Source: Trichoplax adhaerens (Eukaryota; Placozoa; Uniplacotomia; Trichoplacea; Trichoplacidae). Taken from it: a stretch of 64,000 bases of DNA. The notes under the pieces were generated by a model. The model was not told the DNA's origin. It searched no databases and saw nothing but the letters and a program-made list of their open reading frames with translations. The translations under genes and the position numbers were made by a program. Location of the stretch: NCBI RefSeq assembly GCF_000150275.1, contig NW_002060943.1, positions 6,998,299-7,062,298 of the forward strand, in the 5' to 3' direction. Shown here piece after piece: positions 35,901 to 47,121 of the stretch (the stretch's first letter is position 1; every line of letters starts with the position of its first letter).

Positions 35901-38900
35901 AGATATTAATCAATAGGAAAAATAGCCAAAATAATTCAAAAAGTACCAGTGAAAGAAGCTACATAACTAACTTCATCAAGTGATTAATATTCCAAGGTTG
36001 CTTGGTATTAACTTGAACATAATAGCATGGGCGAAAAAAAAATTGATTTGTCTGTCACCTAGAATGTTACGATAGGATTAAATCAATAAATTTAGGAATT
36101 TCCATACCAAGTATTCTTGGAATCATTATTGCCTTCCTCGATTTATTGACTTCAATCGAGTTTTCTTCTGCTTGGATTAATTCAATTTTACATGCGTGGA
36201 GATAAAACCATTTTTTTTTCACATTCCCTTTCATTCATTCCAAGCTTTATTTTTACAATCATTATAACTGTTAATGACAAATTATAGTAAGAAGTTAATA
36301 TTGCAAAATTTGCGTCACGGTAATGGATTATCCCCATATCCACCTTATTAGACAACAGCTCAAGGAATCTTGGTTGATAAAAATTCAAGAATAACTCTAT
36401 AAGTATATTGTTCATATTACAATTGTATCTCACTGGTTATGTTACTATTTTGTTTGAACCAAACTCTAACATCTCAAAATATAATACCTAAGTATTTCAT
36501 CATTTATGGAATAATTATTATCATATAATTAATAGACAGTATATATGTACTACAATATCTACTCAATTTCATATTCAATAATTCTATTACTGAATACAAT
36601 ATTATAGAACGATATATATTAAGTTAAGCACACTACTTTACAGCTCCATATCATATGCAGATTAAAAATGAATGATATATTCAATTTCAGAGAAATAGAA
36701 TAAATGCTTACGACAATGTATCATTAGCTATAAAAATGATTCCATATTTCTAGGAATTTTTCTTTCTATTTTTTTATAATCAAATAGTTGTGAAAGAGAC
36801 TAACAGTAAATGAACCAGATTTTCTAGTAGCCAAAGTCATTAAAGTCAATCAAATGACTAATTCATTGACTTTATACTATCCATTCTGTTAGGACTAAAA
36901 CAAGAATAAAATAAAGAACAATAAAATAGTTCAACGTTAAATGTATTCCATATACATGTCAAAACTATAGTAGTAGCCAATGAAATGGCTAGCAATCCAT
37001 TCTATTTCAATGGATGACAACCTTAAACTAAGTGGTCGAAAAAATATACACAATCATGGGTACAAAAGCGATGATATATTATTGTCATCGATATATGATA
37101 TCAAGTAATCCGTAATGTCATAAATATTGCGGAAAAAAGGCAATTAAAGTATAATAGCTGGTGTTGTATGACATCTTTCAAAGTCGAAAGTGTACAAGGA
37201 TAGCCAAAGACGACAATTCAATTACAATCATAGTGACCATTTATCTATTATTAAGTCAAAAATGAAACCTAATCATAATACTTCTCCAAGCTCGAAAAAC
37301 CATTACGTAAATATCAACATGAAGAAAATTGAACTACTATGGCAAATAGAGAATAACCATATTACTTGATCAATTAATGCATTGATGGATCATGTGATAC
37401 AATAATCGGGATTATGACGTCCTTTCCGCCAGATCTGCCATGATAAATTATTTTACTTCCAATTAATTGCTATGATTTCTATTATATTGTCAATACTCTC
37501 TAGCCAACCTTTAAGTGTGAGAAAGAGAGAAGTCTTGACGGATAATTAAGAGGTGAATAAGATTAAACAATGTTGTCAACGTAAGAAAATTTATAATACG
37601 TAGAGTTAATTATCAAGCAATTTATATTTATCATAACATGGTGTCTTTTATCTCCGACAACATTGTACTATTACGGCCACAATTGCTAAATTAAAGGCTG
37701 TAGTTAATTTCTCGCGATATCAATGCGAGTCTCGATACTATCATAATATCGACAGGAGATCAAAAGAAAAAACTATGGAAGAGAATTATGAGGATATAAC
37801 ATCAATGGCACCGGCTTGTTACTGATAATTGTAAGCAATAGTCATAAAAAAGAGTCATAAATTAATTTTCGTATTAATAAAAACAGAAACATCTAATATA
37901 ATACGATTTAGTAGATGCTGAAGTAATCATCAGCAATCAATCGAACGCTAACATACAAAGGAGTATTAAATTAAAATTTTTTTAAATAATATTGCAGAGC
38001 CTACCACTGCTTAATAAAAGCTGCATGTGGGGTGATAATTTCTAGAAAGTACTTTAAATTAAATTTCGTAATAAAAGAAAGGCATTAAATATATTATTTT
38101 ATTCTAATAGACTTCAAATTATTATAATTCATTAATATACAGGCGTAATCATCATGAATTCCGTACAAAAAGATTTTTGAAAGAAAGTCATTTGTTAATA
38201 AGATAAATAATTAATTATTATACTAGTATTTCCGCGACTAACATAGGCCGATAATCATTAACTACAGCATGTAATACAAATTCCTAAAAGGATTCTAAAT
38301 TATTTTTATTGTAGTAAGAGAAGATAAAAATATAATATTCTCAATAGACAGACTTCAAAATAACTATAATCCATTGATATATATACACATTGTGGAATCT
38401 CTATACTGGTAATAAGAAGTTACTCCTGAAAAGTTTATAGATCACGCTATTTATACCGTACTTTAAGAATTACTATTAATTATATCATGCCGTAACATTC
38501 CTAGAAAATAATTAAGTATAATAGTGCTAGAGCTAGATATCGAGATTGTTATTTTAGTACTATTAAACCGGTGGATCGAATAAGCGAGTACAAATCCGTG
38601 AGTTTTCTCAAATAACTTAGAATAAATTGATATATTATGGTATCTGTCAGTCCAATTAAGAGGGATAAAACAGCTTATTCTGTATAAAGATATTCCAGAA
38701 GAACGCTAAAATTGAATATTGAATATTAAATAGCAAATCATATATCAGTAATTTCTAACTGCGTGTAAGAGAATACCATAGAAAAGAATCATAAATTAAC
38801 CCTATGCCAATAATTGGAGAAAAGTTAAAATTACAACAATAACCTGCAATAGACAGATTTCATAATTACTAGATTGGAATAATGTAGGTAAATTGCTATC

Positions 38901-41725
38901 CATATGTTGCAGAACTACGCATTCACGAACGTAGTAAATTAGAGTACATTAGTAAGGACAGGATGATATTATTAACAGCGCTTATCATTAACTATTTCTG
39001 AAGCTTAGTAACGTGCAGTAAATCTGCGTGTATGTTCATATTACGCAGATTCTATAATCTGATTACTAAAATCAATAGTGAATGGCTAAAGGTACTCAAT
39101 TAAATGATTTCCTCACATGTACGCCTATAATTTCTATTTTATAAATAATAATAGACTGTAGACATACTCGTATACCGAAATCATTACAACTCTCCATGCA
39201 TTTCACTTTCTGGATAATCTTTAATATCCTGTTGTATATAATACGGTATTCCTCGAAATTAATGCATTAGAAATTTTAGAACTGATATTCTATTTAATGT
39301 GCCAGCTTCATTGTTATGCAAAATTCCTGCACTGCTTAGCTTTGGATGTAGATAGAGAAGATATTAAATGATATATATAATTAAATAAGAATTTTTCTAA
39401 TTTCCGTTATGTAAGTCATATCTTTTTCCGTAAAGTATAAACAAAATCCTGTTCGCTATGGCGTCATTCCATAATGTTTCCATAACAATATTTTGATCGT
39501 CTGATAGAAAATTGGAATTCTTTAATTCTGTGACTTAGTTTAATTAAGAAAAAAAGGCAAAATGTGTAAAATTATAAAATTTTAATTTAAGTTCGAAATT
39601 ATTTACAATTTGTATGGCATCCACGAAGAATAAATTGTAAAATGTAACAGTAAGTTAATACGGGTAAGTTAATATTTATAAGTCAGTTAAAAGCTCTACG
39701 CTTAATATAAGCGAAGAAACAGTATACTATCACATGCAAGTTTAAGTCTGCATCGAAATAATTTCGGCGACGCAGCAGGCATTAGAGAAATCTCATATGG
39801 AGAATCTTTTTTTTCACTCATTAACTACATATTTCTTGCAATGAAAACTTAATATCGCCTGTAATTTGGGGTTATCCGATTGAATAAATGGTGTTTGCTG
39901 TTATAAAATTTATCACAAAGTAATAATATAATTCTTGTACTGATAGATCCATTTAAGAAGATAAATTTTACTCTATTTCCTTCTTGTCATTGAAGCTTAT
40001 GCAATAGCGGTGTTATCTTGAGGATAATTAAGCCCGTAAGGTTACACCTATGAATGCAACAATTGTAAATACGTATCAGTAATTGCTACATTTCTAGAGA
40101 TTTGTAATTATACCTTTCTCTCGCAGCCGCTAGGCATAAATGTACTATTGGCGATATAAATTATTTCATTTCATCAGTCTCATTTAATGCTACTGATTTT
40201 GGTACTAGTTAAATCCTTTTCATTAACTATAATTACTAGTTTCCAACTATCACCTTCATTATTCATTATTTCTTGTTAGAGTAAGGATATAATTCCTATC
40301 TTATTAGGTATTAATAGTTTCAATACAGGTACACAAGGAAAGTTAGTATCTTCTTTATTTCTTTACAACAGTATAACAAAAACAAAACCTTCACATTTTC
40401 CAGAAAATTTGCATAACCGGAAAATATAGATCATTAAGATATCATCTTGCTGTGAGGGTACCTGAATCTTTTACTCTTAAAAGAGGTAGATTGAATTATC
40501 ATAATAATAGTATACAATGGAAAAATCGGGAACAAGAATAGTTCTTAGTTATCTTAAAGTTATAATAAATCAGCATCAAATTCTAATGGGTGATATATAC
40601 ATTTATATTGTAACGATGATCAAAATTTACTTCCTTTCCTTGCTCTTATATGCAACCTGAGACGCAGTCACTCGCAAAGAAGAGACATTTGCTAATGCAG
40701 ATTTGAGATCAGTTTCGATGAAGACTCGCTTCGTAGAAACTCATTTGGTAGGGCTAAGGCGTAACATTTGGGGATATTTAAGAACCATATTCTGCTGCCG
40801 AGCCATGTCAAATTTTCGGCAATTTAGCACTGCATATTATAGCGCAATAATTTTTACAATATCAGAAAGTCGAGGTTAGATATTGATGGCAGGAGTACCA
40901 GGCACAAACTAATATCTACACAAATACGGTACACTTTTGGCCGCAATTAATAGTCGAAGTGAAAGAGATTCTGAGCACTAATCTAATCTGTAAATTAGCG
41001 CATTCTTTCATGCATAAATCGAAGTATTTAGTCACCATGAGCAAGTAAAATCAGTGTTGTTAATTAAAACAAAAAAATTGTTGAATTGTATCACGTATAC
41101 AAGTATCCATTTTTTCTTTGCTAGGCAAAAAAATGTTCTATACAAAAGTGGCCTTTCAAAAATTTCATTCACAAGCATCGGTCTTGCTTTATGCCTCTGT
41201 AAATTCTTCCTATAATTTGGCTGTAAAAAAGCACTATGCAGTCGCCAAGATAGCTAGTATTATAAAAGCAAAGAAAAACTGAATAATATCGCTCTATTCT
41301 AACGAAAACATTGTTATTACATCAGAAGTAACGTATGATATAAAATTATGATCCAATGACAGTAGTCAAGAGTAACAACACTATTAAAATAAAATCAAAA
41401 TAGAATTTAAGATCTTATAGCATTAAATAGGATCGTCCGGATCTGCTTCAGCTTATCTCCACTTTCCAATCTGATGCAATTTGTTTATCAACTTCTGCAT
41501 CATCATCAACAAGTTGGATATTTAATGGGGAAATTAGGCTTAATTTACGGAAAAATTTCGTTTTAACCGGGTCGCCCTCTTATTATATGCAATGGGGATG
41601 GGACCTACTGCTAGTGCACAAGTAAGTTTGAAATGGTCAACAATCAACCAACATTTCTGTTAGTTTAGTTATATACTTAAATAATTTAAATTTGCATTCA
41701 GTAAATAAAATGAATAATGGTATAT
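29982..41725. other. Long gene-poor AT-rich region
   Basis: Nearly 12 kb with no confident exon chain, in contrast to the gene density elsewhere in the window. It holds a C10/A9 run near 30545 and a GPCR-like open frame on the minus strand (listed separately). Scattered frames of 50-85 codons at 30842-31105 (+), 35064-35261 (+), 36188-36433 (-) and 41133-41282 (+) have no recognisable domain. A distal promoter, long untranslated exons, noncoding RNA or decayed mobile DNA cannot be excluded by eye. Confidence 0.5.
30976..31232 (-). pseudogene. Possible decayed rhodopsin-class GPCR fragment (TM2-TM3-like)
   Basis: The open frame contains, in order, a TM2-like stretch (VIIPFIAIITLDS), a Trp-x3-Cys pattern at the place of the extracellular loop and TM3 cysteine (QWRSIC), and a TM3-like stretch ending ISVDKYCTS, where DKY could stand for the D/ERY motif. 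The frame ends soon after at TGA with no TM4 onward. No TM1 or later helices can be linked by splicing. This is resemblance only; the plus strand of the same DNA is also open, so chance is a serious alternative. Confidence 0.15.
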
Positions 41726-44700
41726 TTATCGTCGATGAAAGTTAATAGGTAATAAATTAGGAGGGCCACCTGATGATGTTTCTTCAGATGAACTAGAACC
41801 TCCAGACATTCCTGCTAGGATATGCGATTTACGTTGTTTAACTGCACCTCTTTGGATCTGTCTAGCTCGAGATCCAAATCCTAAGCACTGCATTGATTCA
41901 GTTAAATGCCTCTTCATGGGTGATACACAAAGAAATACTAGCAACTTTGCATCGCCACCTAGCAAAGAAATAACAACCATGAATGCAAATCTTAATATGC
42001 ACTCGTATAAGTTATTATCGTAATTACAATACTATATTACAAAATTAATACATTTTTTACCTATGGAATCTTGCAACATCTGCGTTAGTTTACTATTTCG
42101 ATAGGGTACATGAGTGCGGTTTTCAGCTAGAGCACCTAATACATCGGCTAATGCAGATAAACTATGCAAAAAGTGATAGCGTATTAGCATTCAATTGACT
42201 CAATTCAAATAACCTAAAACAGTAAGACTACTTTTTTTTTATCACTAGTAGGTAGCAGACCTTCTGTTAATATGACGAGTTTCTCGTAATGCACTTCCTG
42301 TTACTCCCGACATGCCTAGATCAATTTGAAAACATTTTACAATTTTATAATTGTCTAGTAGTAAGGTTACCAAGTATCAATAGAGAATAGACAAAAGAAA
42401 TATGCTGCTTATAAAGCGAGAATTAAAATCTCATAGCCGCATATATCGCTATTCGCAATCAAAAGATAGCTCTAAGATAGATCAGTCATCATTTCATACC
42501 TACGCATTCACTTCCAGCCAAATCAACCAATTGCAGTTTGGTTTTAACTACAGTCTTTAAAGACCCAAAAGAAGGAGTTGATGCTAATCGCAATGGCGAA
42601 TAATGAACTGATTGACTACGCCGACTAGTAGTTTGTAGGTGAATTCCAGGGGAAAGAGGAATTTGAGATGTCCTTGATTCAGCACTCTTTTTTCTCGTCT
42701 TGATTTGCTGCAAAGATTGTGAATCATTTATTGTTGTTGTAATAGTCACCGTTACAATTAAATGAGAGCGACTTGAATGCGAATGAACTAGTGTAGCATC
42801 TTCATGACGATGCCTCATTCCATACATGACAGCTGCCATAACGTCGCTAACGTTGCTAACTGGCCTAAGATGTAGTAATAAAATTAGCTTACTTTAACTG
42901 CACATTACTGCACATGACCAACAAGCTTACTAATAAAGGTCTAGATATTTGACTGGAAGTCAAATTAAGATTATTAATTATCAATTTTAGTTAATTAAAC
43001 AAACATTTGCTAAGAATGATAATTTAAAAAAGTCGGTTGAAAATCACATTACAATTATGTTGACTACGTGCTATTTGTATTGATATGGGACAACTGTTGG
43101 TTATATAATTCCAAGAATGTATGATGATGTTACTTTAGCCACATGAATTTGCTACTATTTCAAAACAAACAATCGTATCAACTGCTATAAGTAGACTAAC
43201 TTCGTTATTAAGCTTGGAACATCATGTGAACCATCAGCGCTGGTAACAATTTCTAAATAGCGAGTATCTGAGCTATCCTATAAATTGACAAATGGATAAT
43301 ACCAATTTAATATGTTCTTGTATATTTTATACAAATTTTTCTTATAATAGTGCGTAATCTTCCCGTGAATACTAGCCAAACTCTGGTTTCGTTTTTATTA
43401 CAACTATGCATTACCTTCCGACCAATATTAAGAAGATCACGAACACTATTATTGTAAACTTCGGCAACTGAAATCTCCAAAGAATGAAAATTATGAGGAT
43501 GTTTTTGATTTTCTTCTCCAATCAGCCTAAAAAAATAATGAGCCCATTAAATGGTTACGTAAGTATTGGTGTTATGTTCAAATAATTAGTTAAAAATATC
43601 AATAAACGCCACTATAGATACCGGAAAAGCTCTCGAGCAGCTCGTGGGATTACACCTTCTTGTGCATGTGGAAGCTCAATATCAATCCAATCATTATTAT
43701 CAAATGAAGCATGCCCTCCTAGCATGGTATGGGTTTTACCAGAACCAGTTTGTCCATACGCCATAATGCAGACATTATAGCTAATTTCAAACATAGAATA
43801 ATCTGGTTGTTTATATCACAGGCATCGACATATGCAAAAATTGGACAGATTGATGAAAGCACTAATCGATCTATCTTAAGAAAACTATAAAGAAGAAATT
43901 GATGTAAAATTCAAGGAAATTAACCCATCTAGAAGTGATGTTAGAAGTGGAGCTACGTCATTAAATACAGCCTCTTGGGGATCTGATTGCGCAAAAACCC
44001 TACAAAATTCAGTATGGATGAGAGTTCAGATTAGCTTCAATCTTATAGTAAATTTTTAAAAAAACTTGATTTAGATTACCTTTCGTATTCGTATGTTTTG
44101 TCAGCATTAAATCGTGGATTTTTCACCATAATAGTTTCCTGTAATCGGATATAAGAGTATTATCAATTAAGTCCAATTTGGAGTTATAATAGTTTATCAT
44201 CATTCTAATTTTACGTAAAATTACTAAAAATTGTGATACCTCATCTATCCAATCAATAACTTGCTCTTTTGGACCACTTCTGCAATCAAAGCAGTTAATA
44301 AAATTAGGATGGAAGGTATTCCATAAAATTGTAACAAGAATAAAGATAGTACGGACTTACCTTACTTTACTAGGATCATCAGTATACTCATCATCAATTG
44401 GAAGAACAGGCCTGATTCGACAATGAACACGTATATTGCCCCGAAGTTCCTAATATTTTTTACATATATTTAATATATTCTATGACATATTGCAATGATA
44501 AAATTAAAATGTAAATTACTGTACAGTAGGTTATTATATCATTCCGTTTATGGCAATACGATTAGGCATTAACTACTTAACATATCTATCGTATTACCAC
44601 CAAAGTGTTGTGTAGCATTTTTCTTTTCTCTTTTTCTTTTTCATACAATTCTTTATACTGCTTTGCTAATATATCCAAGTTATCTACTTTGCTAACAATA

Positions 44701-45903
44701 TCTTTCAAAAGTATATAAAATAGTAGCTATTAATATAAAATCTCAACATATTATGTATAATATGATCTTAACGATTTGATACATCAACAGTTGTATTTTA
44801 GTTAACTGCATTAATGCAAATAGTCTATCTTTTTCTTGCACAAAACAGATGAATGTGATCATACTAGAATAATTGCTTTAAGAGTGTTAACAATCTACCT
44901 TTTAATGCCAAATATTTTTCACGACTTTTAGTAATTAATTTTTGTCCATAAGCTTTAGAAGCAGATAGAATTTGTGTAATATTATCATCCATTTGTACGG
45001 GTATGTTGGCAACATCTTGTTTTAAAGTAGAATAAGATTGTCTCATATCCTATCGAAAATAGACCAATTTTTACGATTTGAAATTGAAATAAGCCAAATT
45101 ACAACATAAAATGGAGGCATTAAACTAAAAATAGCTTTGTCAGAAAAAAGTTCTATTAGGACTACAATACCTTCAGCTCATCGTAAAATTGTTTCAGTGA
45201 TTGAATTGTTTGATTAACATTTTTCTCCTTGCTTTCAGTTATTCGCCGTTGATGAGCAATTTGGGAATTTAATTCTCTAATTTGACTCTGGCACTATACG
45301 CATATTAGTGAAAGTGAAAAAGTAATTTCATACAATTATCCTATACTACAATTATGGCTTGTGACACTGCATCTTTTGTAAAGAAATTAATTGATCGAAA
45401 GAGAAAACCATCAAGGCTTAACTGACAATATAGTAGAGCTTTATTAAGCAGATACGCTAGTAAAATTAATGCAAAGTTATACAAATCTAACCTTTGCTAA
45501 TTTCAAATAGAGCATAGCATTTTCTGTTTCCAAAGCTAGAATTTTCTCTTGTTTTGCCTTTAATTAATAATTTTAATTTTAAGGAAGACAATGAAGCTTA
45601 TGTATTTCGTTGATATCGATTTTAGTAACATACTATCGATGATTTGAAACTGTAAAATTGCATAAATATTGTCTATCTATATGCATATTGGCTCCTATCA
45701 TTATTATTGAGCATCCTAACTAGTTTAATCTAGCATATCAACAACAAACTATTAGTATTCTAAATTGTACACTGTATAAGACTGATCAATGGTATAATAC
45801 TTACCCTTGCCAAATTCTTACTCTTAGCAAAATGCGTTGTTTTATCGATAAAGACATCATCGCATGGAGAATTGACAGCGCTTAAATCTAATGGCATCAT
45901 CAT
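41726..45903 (-). CDS. KIF25: KIF25-like C-terminal motor kinesin (kinesin-14)
   Basis: Minus-end-type microtubule motor. Sixteen exons (minus): 45903-45805, 45557-45492, 45293-45171, 45049-44899, 44701-44598, 44449-44361, 44279-44240, 44138-44080, 43999-43925, 43780-43622, 43526-43415, 43277-43201, 42864-42500, 42315-42261, 42161-42061 and 41958-41726. All phases close to give 635 residues. Residues 34-181 are coiled coil. The kinesin-14 neck/motor start is [14 protein letters not shown] (from 182). The P-loop is GQTGSGKT (278-285) within [19 protein letters not shown]. Switch I SSRSH is at 415-419, switch II DLAGSE at 499-504, then [14 protein letters not shown] and SRARQIQRG. The wording around the P-loop and LVHxxSSRSH matches vertebrate KIF25 rather than KIFC1 or KIFC3. 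A Ser/Thr-rich insert of about 75 residues separates switch I from switch II; vertebrate KIF25 also has an insert there. The gene is divergent from TAF8. Confidence 0.9.
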
Positions 45904-46502
45904 ATTGAAAATACTGTATAGGGATTAATAGGTTTCGTGTTCTAGCGGTATGACAATAACAAACGTAAACTGAATTGGTAAATTGGCTAATAAAATGTAG
46001 GCTGAATCTTAGCTTATTGGTGAATTAACTACAAATGCATCTACCGGAAAATAAATTATTTGATATTCGTATATCACTGGATGGCATTTAGCCATCAATT
46101 AGAAATGAGAATGTACATGAAAGGATGACTAGAATACTGTAATTTATTGGCTAAGAAATTGTTTATTTTACAGGCAGCTTAAATGACGTGTGATCACTGC
46201 TAATTTAGAACGATGCGCCAGTTGATTACCGTTTTAATCATAGGTACTTGTACAGTACACTGATCAGTACATGACTAATCTGATTTTATTCCGTTTATAC
46301 CTGTATACGATACAGTGGAGTGTATAGAGGCTAGCTGCAAAATAGAGAGATTCTATTATGCTTAACTCAAAAGCTTGTCCATGTAGTCTTTGATTTCTAT
46401 CACTTCCTACTAGAAGTAAATAAGATGCTAACTTTCTCAAGGCAAGCATGGATATTGTTTCTACAGCAACGGAGCATGCGCAGTGATCCTTCCTAGTCTT
46501 GT

Positions 46503-46834
46503 TTGAAGATGTGTGACACGTCTACAGTCTACAGTACTTGTCTCGTGTTGTACTGTACTATACTTGTAGTTCCCCCAAAATTACTGAAATTGTACACAGC
46601 ACACCATACTGTGGCAGTAGGTTTAAAGCCTCGTGTTGCCAATGTCTCTTTGAGACAGGCATCTTGGCACAGTACTGTACGGTACAGTACTATAGACTGT
46701 AGACTCAGTGTCGAGGTCTTTATGGTCTGGTCCGGACTAGTCCGAACCAGACCAGACTTCAGAATCGAAATTTCGAAATTTTCGCATACTGTACTGTACA
46801 GTACTGTACAATGTACTGTACTGTACAGTATACG
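46503..46834. repeat. GTACTGTAC-rich repeat stretch
   Basis: Clusters of CAGTACTGTACGGTACAGTAC-like sequence occur near 46670-46690 and 46788-46832, again made of overlapping self-complementary TACAGTAC/GTACTGTAC units. They are the same family as the clusters at 5.3 and 16.0-16.4 kb. The 115-codon frame that spans it is repeat-derived (Tyr/Ser/Thr/Val-rich) and not a likely gene. Confidence 0.8.
46723..46754. repeat. 32-bp near-perfect palindrome
   Basis: Centred on ACTAGT, the sequence TGGTCTGGTCCGGACT pairs with its reverse complement on the other side with a single mismatched base pair (46732 with 46745). It is GC-richer than its surroundings and sits in the spacer between two divergent genes, so it could be a dimeric protein-binding site or a hairpin former. 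Confidence 0.75.
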
Positions 46835-47121
46835 CTCACTAGTACTGTAGCGCCCTGCCGGTTTTTGTCAGGAATTGAAATCTAAATACTCGTCTGCTGA
46901 CCTAATTTTGGAGCCCATTTGCTGGTCTGAGGAGCCATATCTTCACAACTGGCGAAATTGCAGTCGTTAGAATTGAAAGAATTCAACTGAAAGTCTTCAG
47001 GTTGCTATCCTTGTGTAGCATCAAGGATTAGCAACACTTTAGGGATCGATTGAATTCATTTTGGTATCGTTGTCACCCCTTTATTATTTATTCATCGATT
47101 GCTACTCCAAAGATTGCTATT

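Larger units (their letters stand above)
45904..47121. other. Divergent spacer between kinesin and TAF8, repeat-bearing
   Basis: About 1.2 kb between two divergent start codons, so both promoters should lie here. It is dominated by GTAC-type repeats (46503-46834) and a near-perfect palindrome (46723-46754). Open frames at 46264-46449 and 46503-46850 are by-products of the repeats. I cannot point to a defined promoter element. Confidence 0.6.

Noticed and set aside
40627-40806. 60-codon minus-strand frame interrupted once by TGA, considered as a selenocysteine or read-through candidate
   Set aside because: No homology recognised, no SECIS-like hairpin noticed downstream, and one stop in a 60-codon AT-rich frame is expected by chance.
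46503-46850. 115-codon plus-strand ORF
   Set aside because: It is made of GTACTGTAC repeat units and a palindrome; the residue pattern is repeat-driven and there is no domain.
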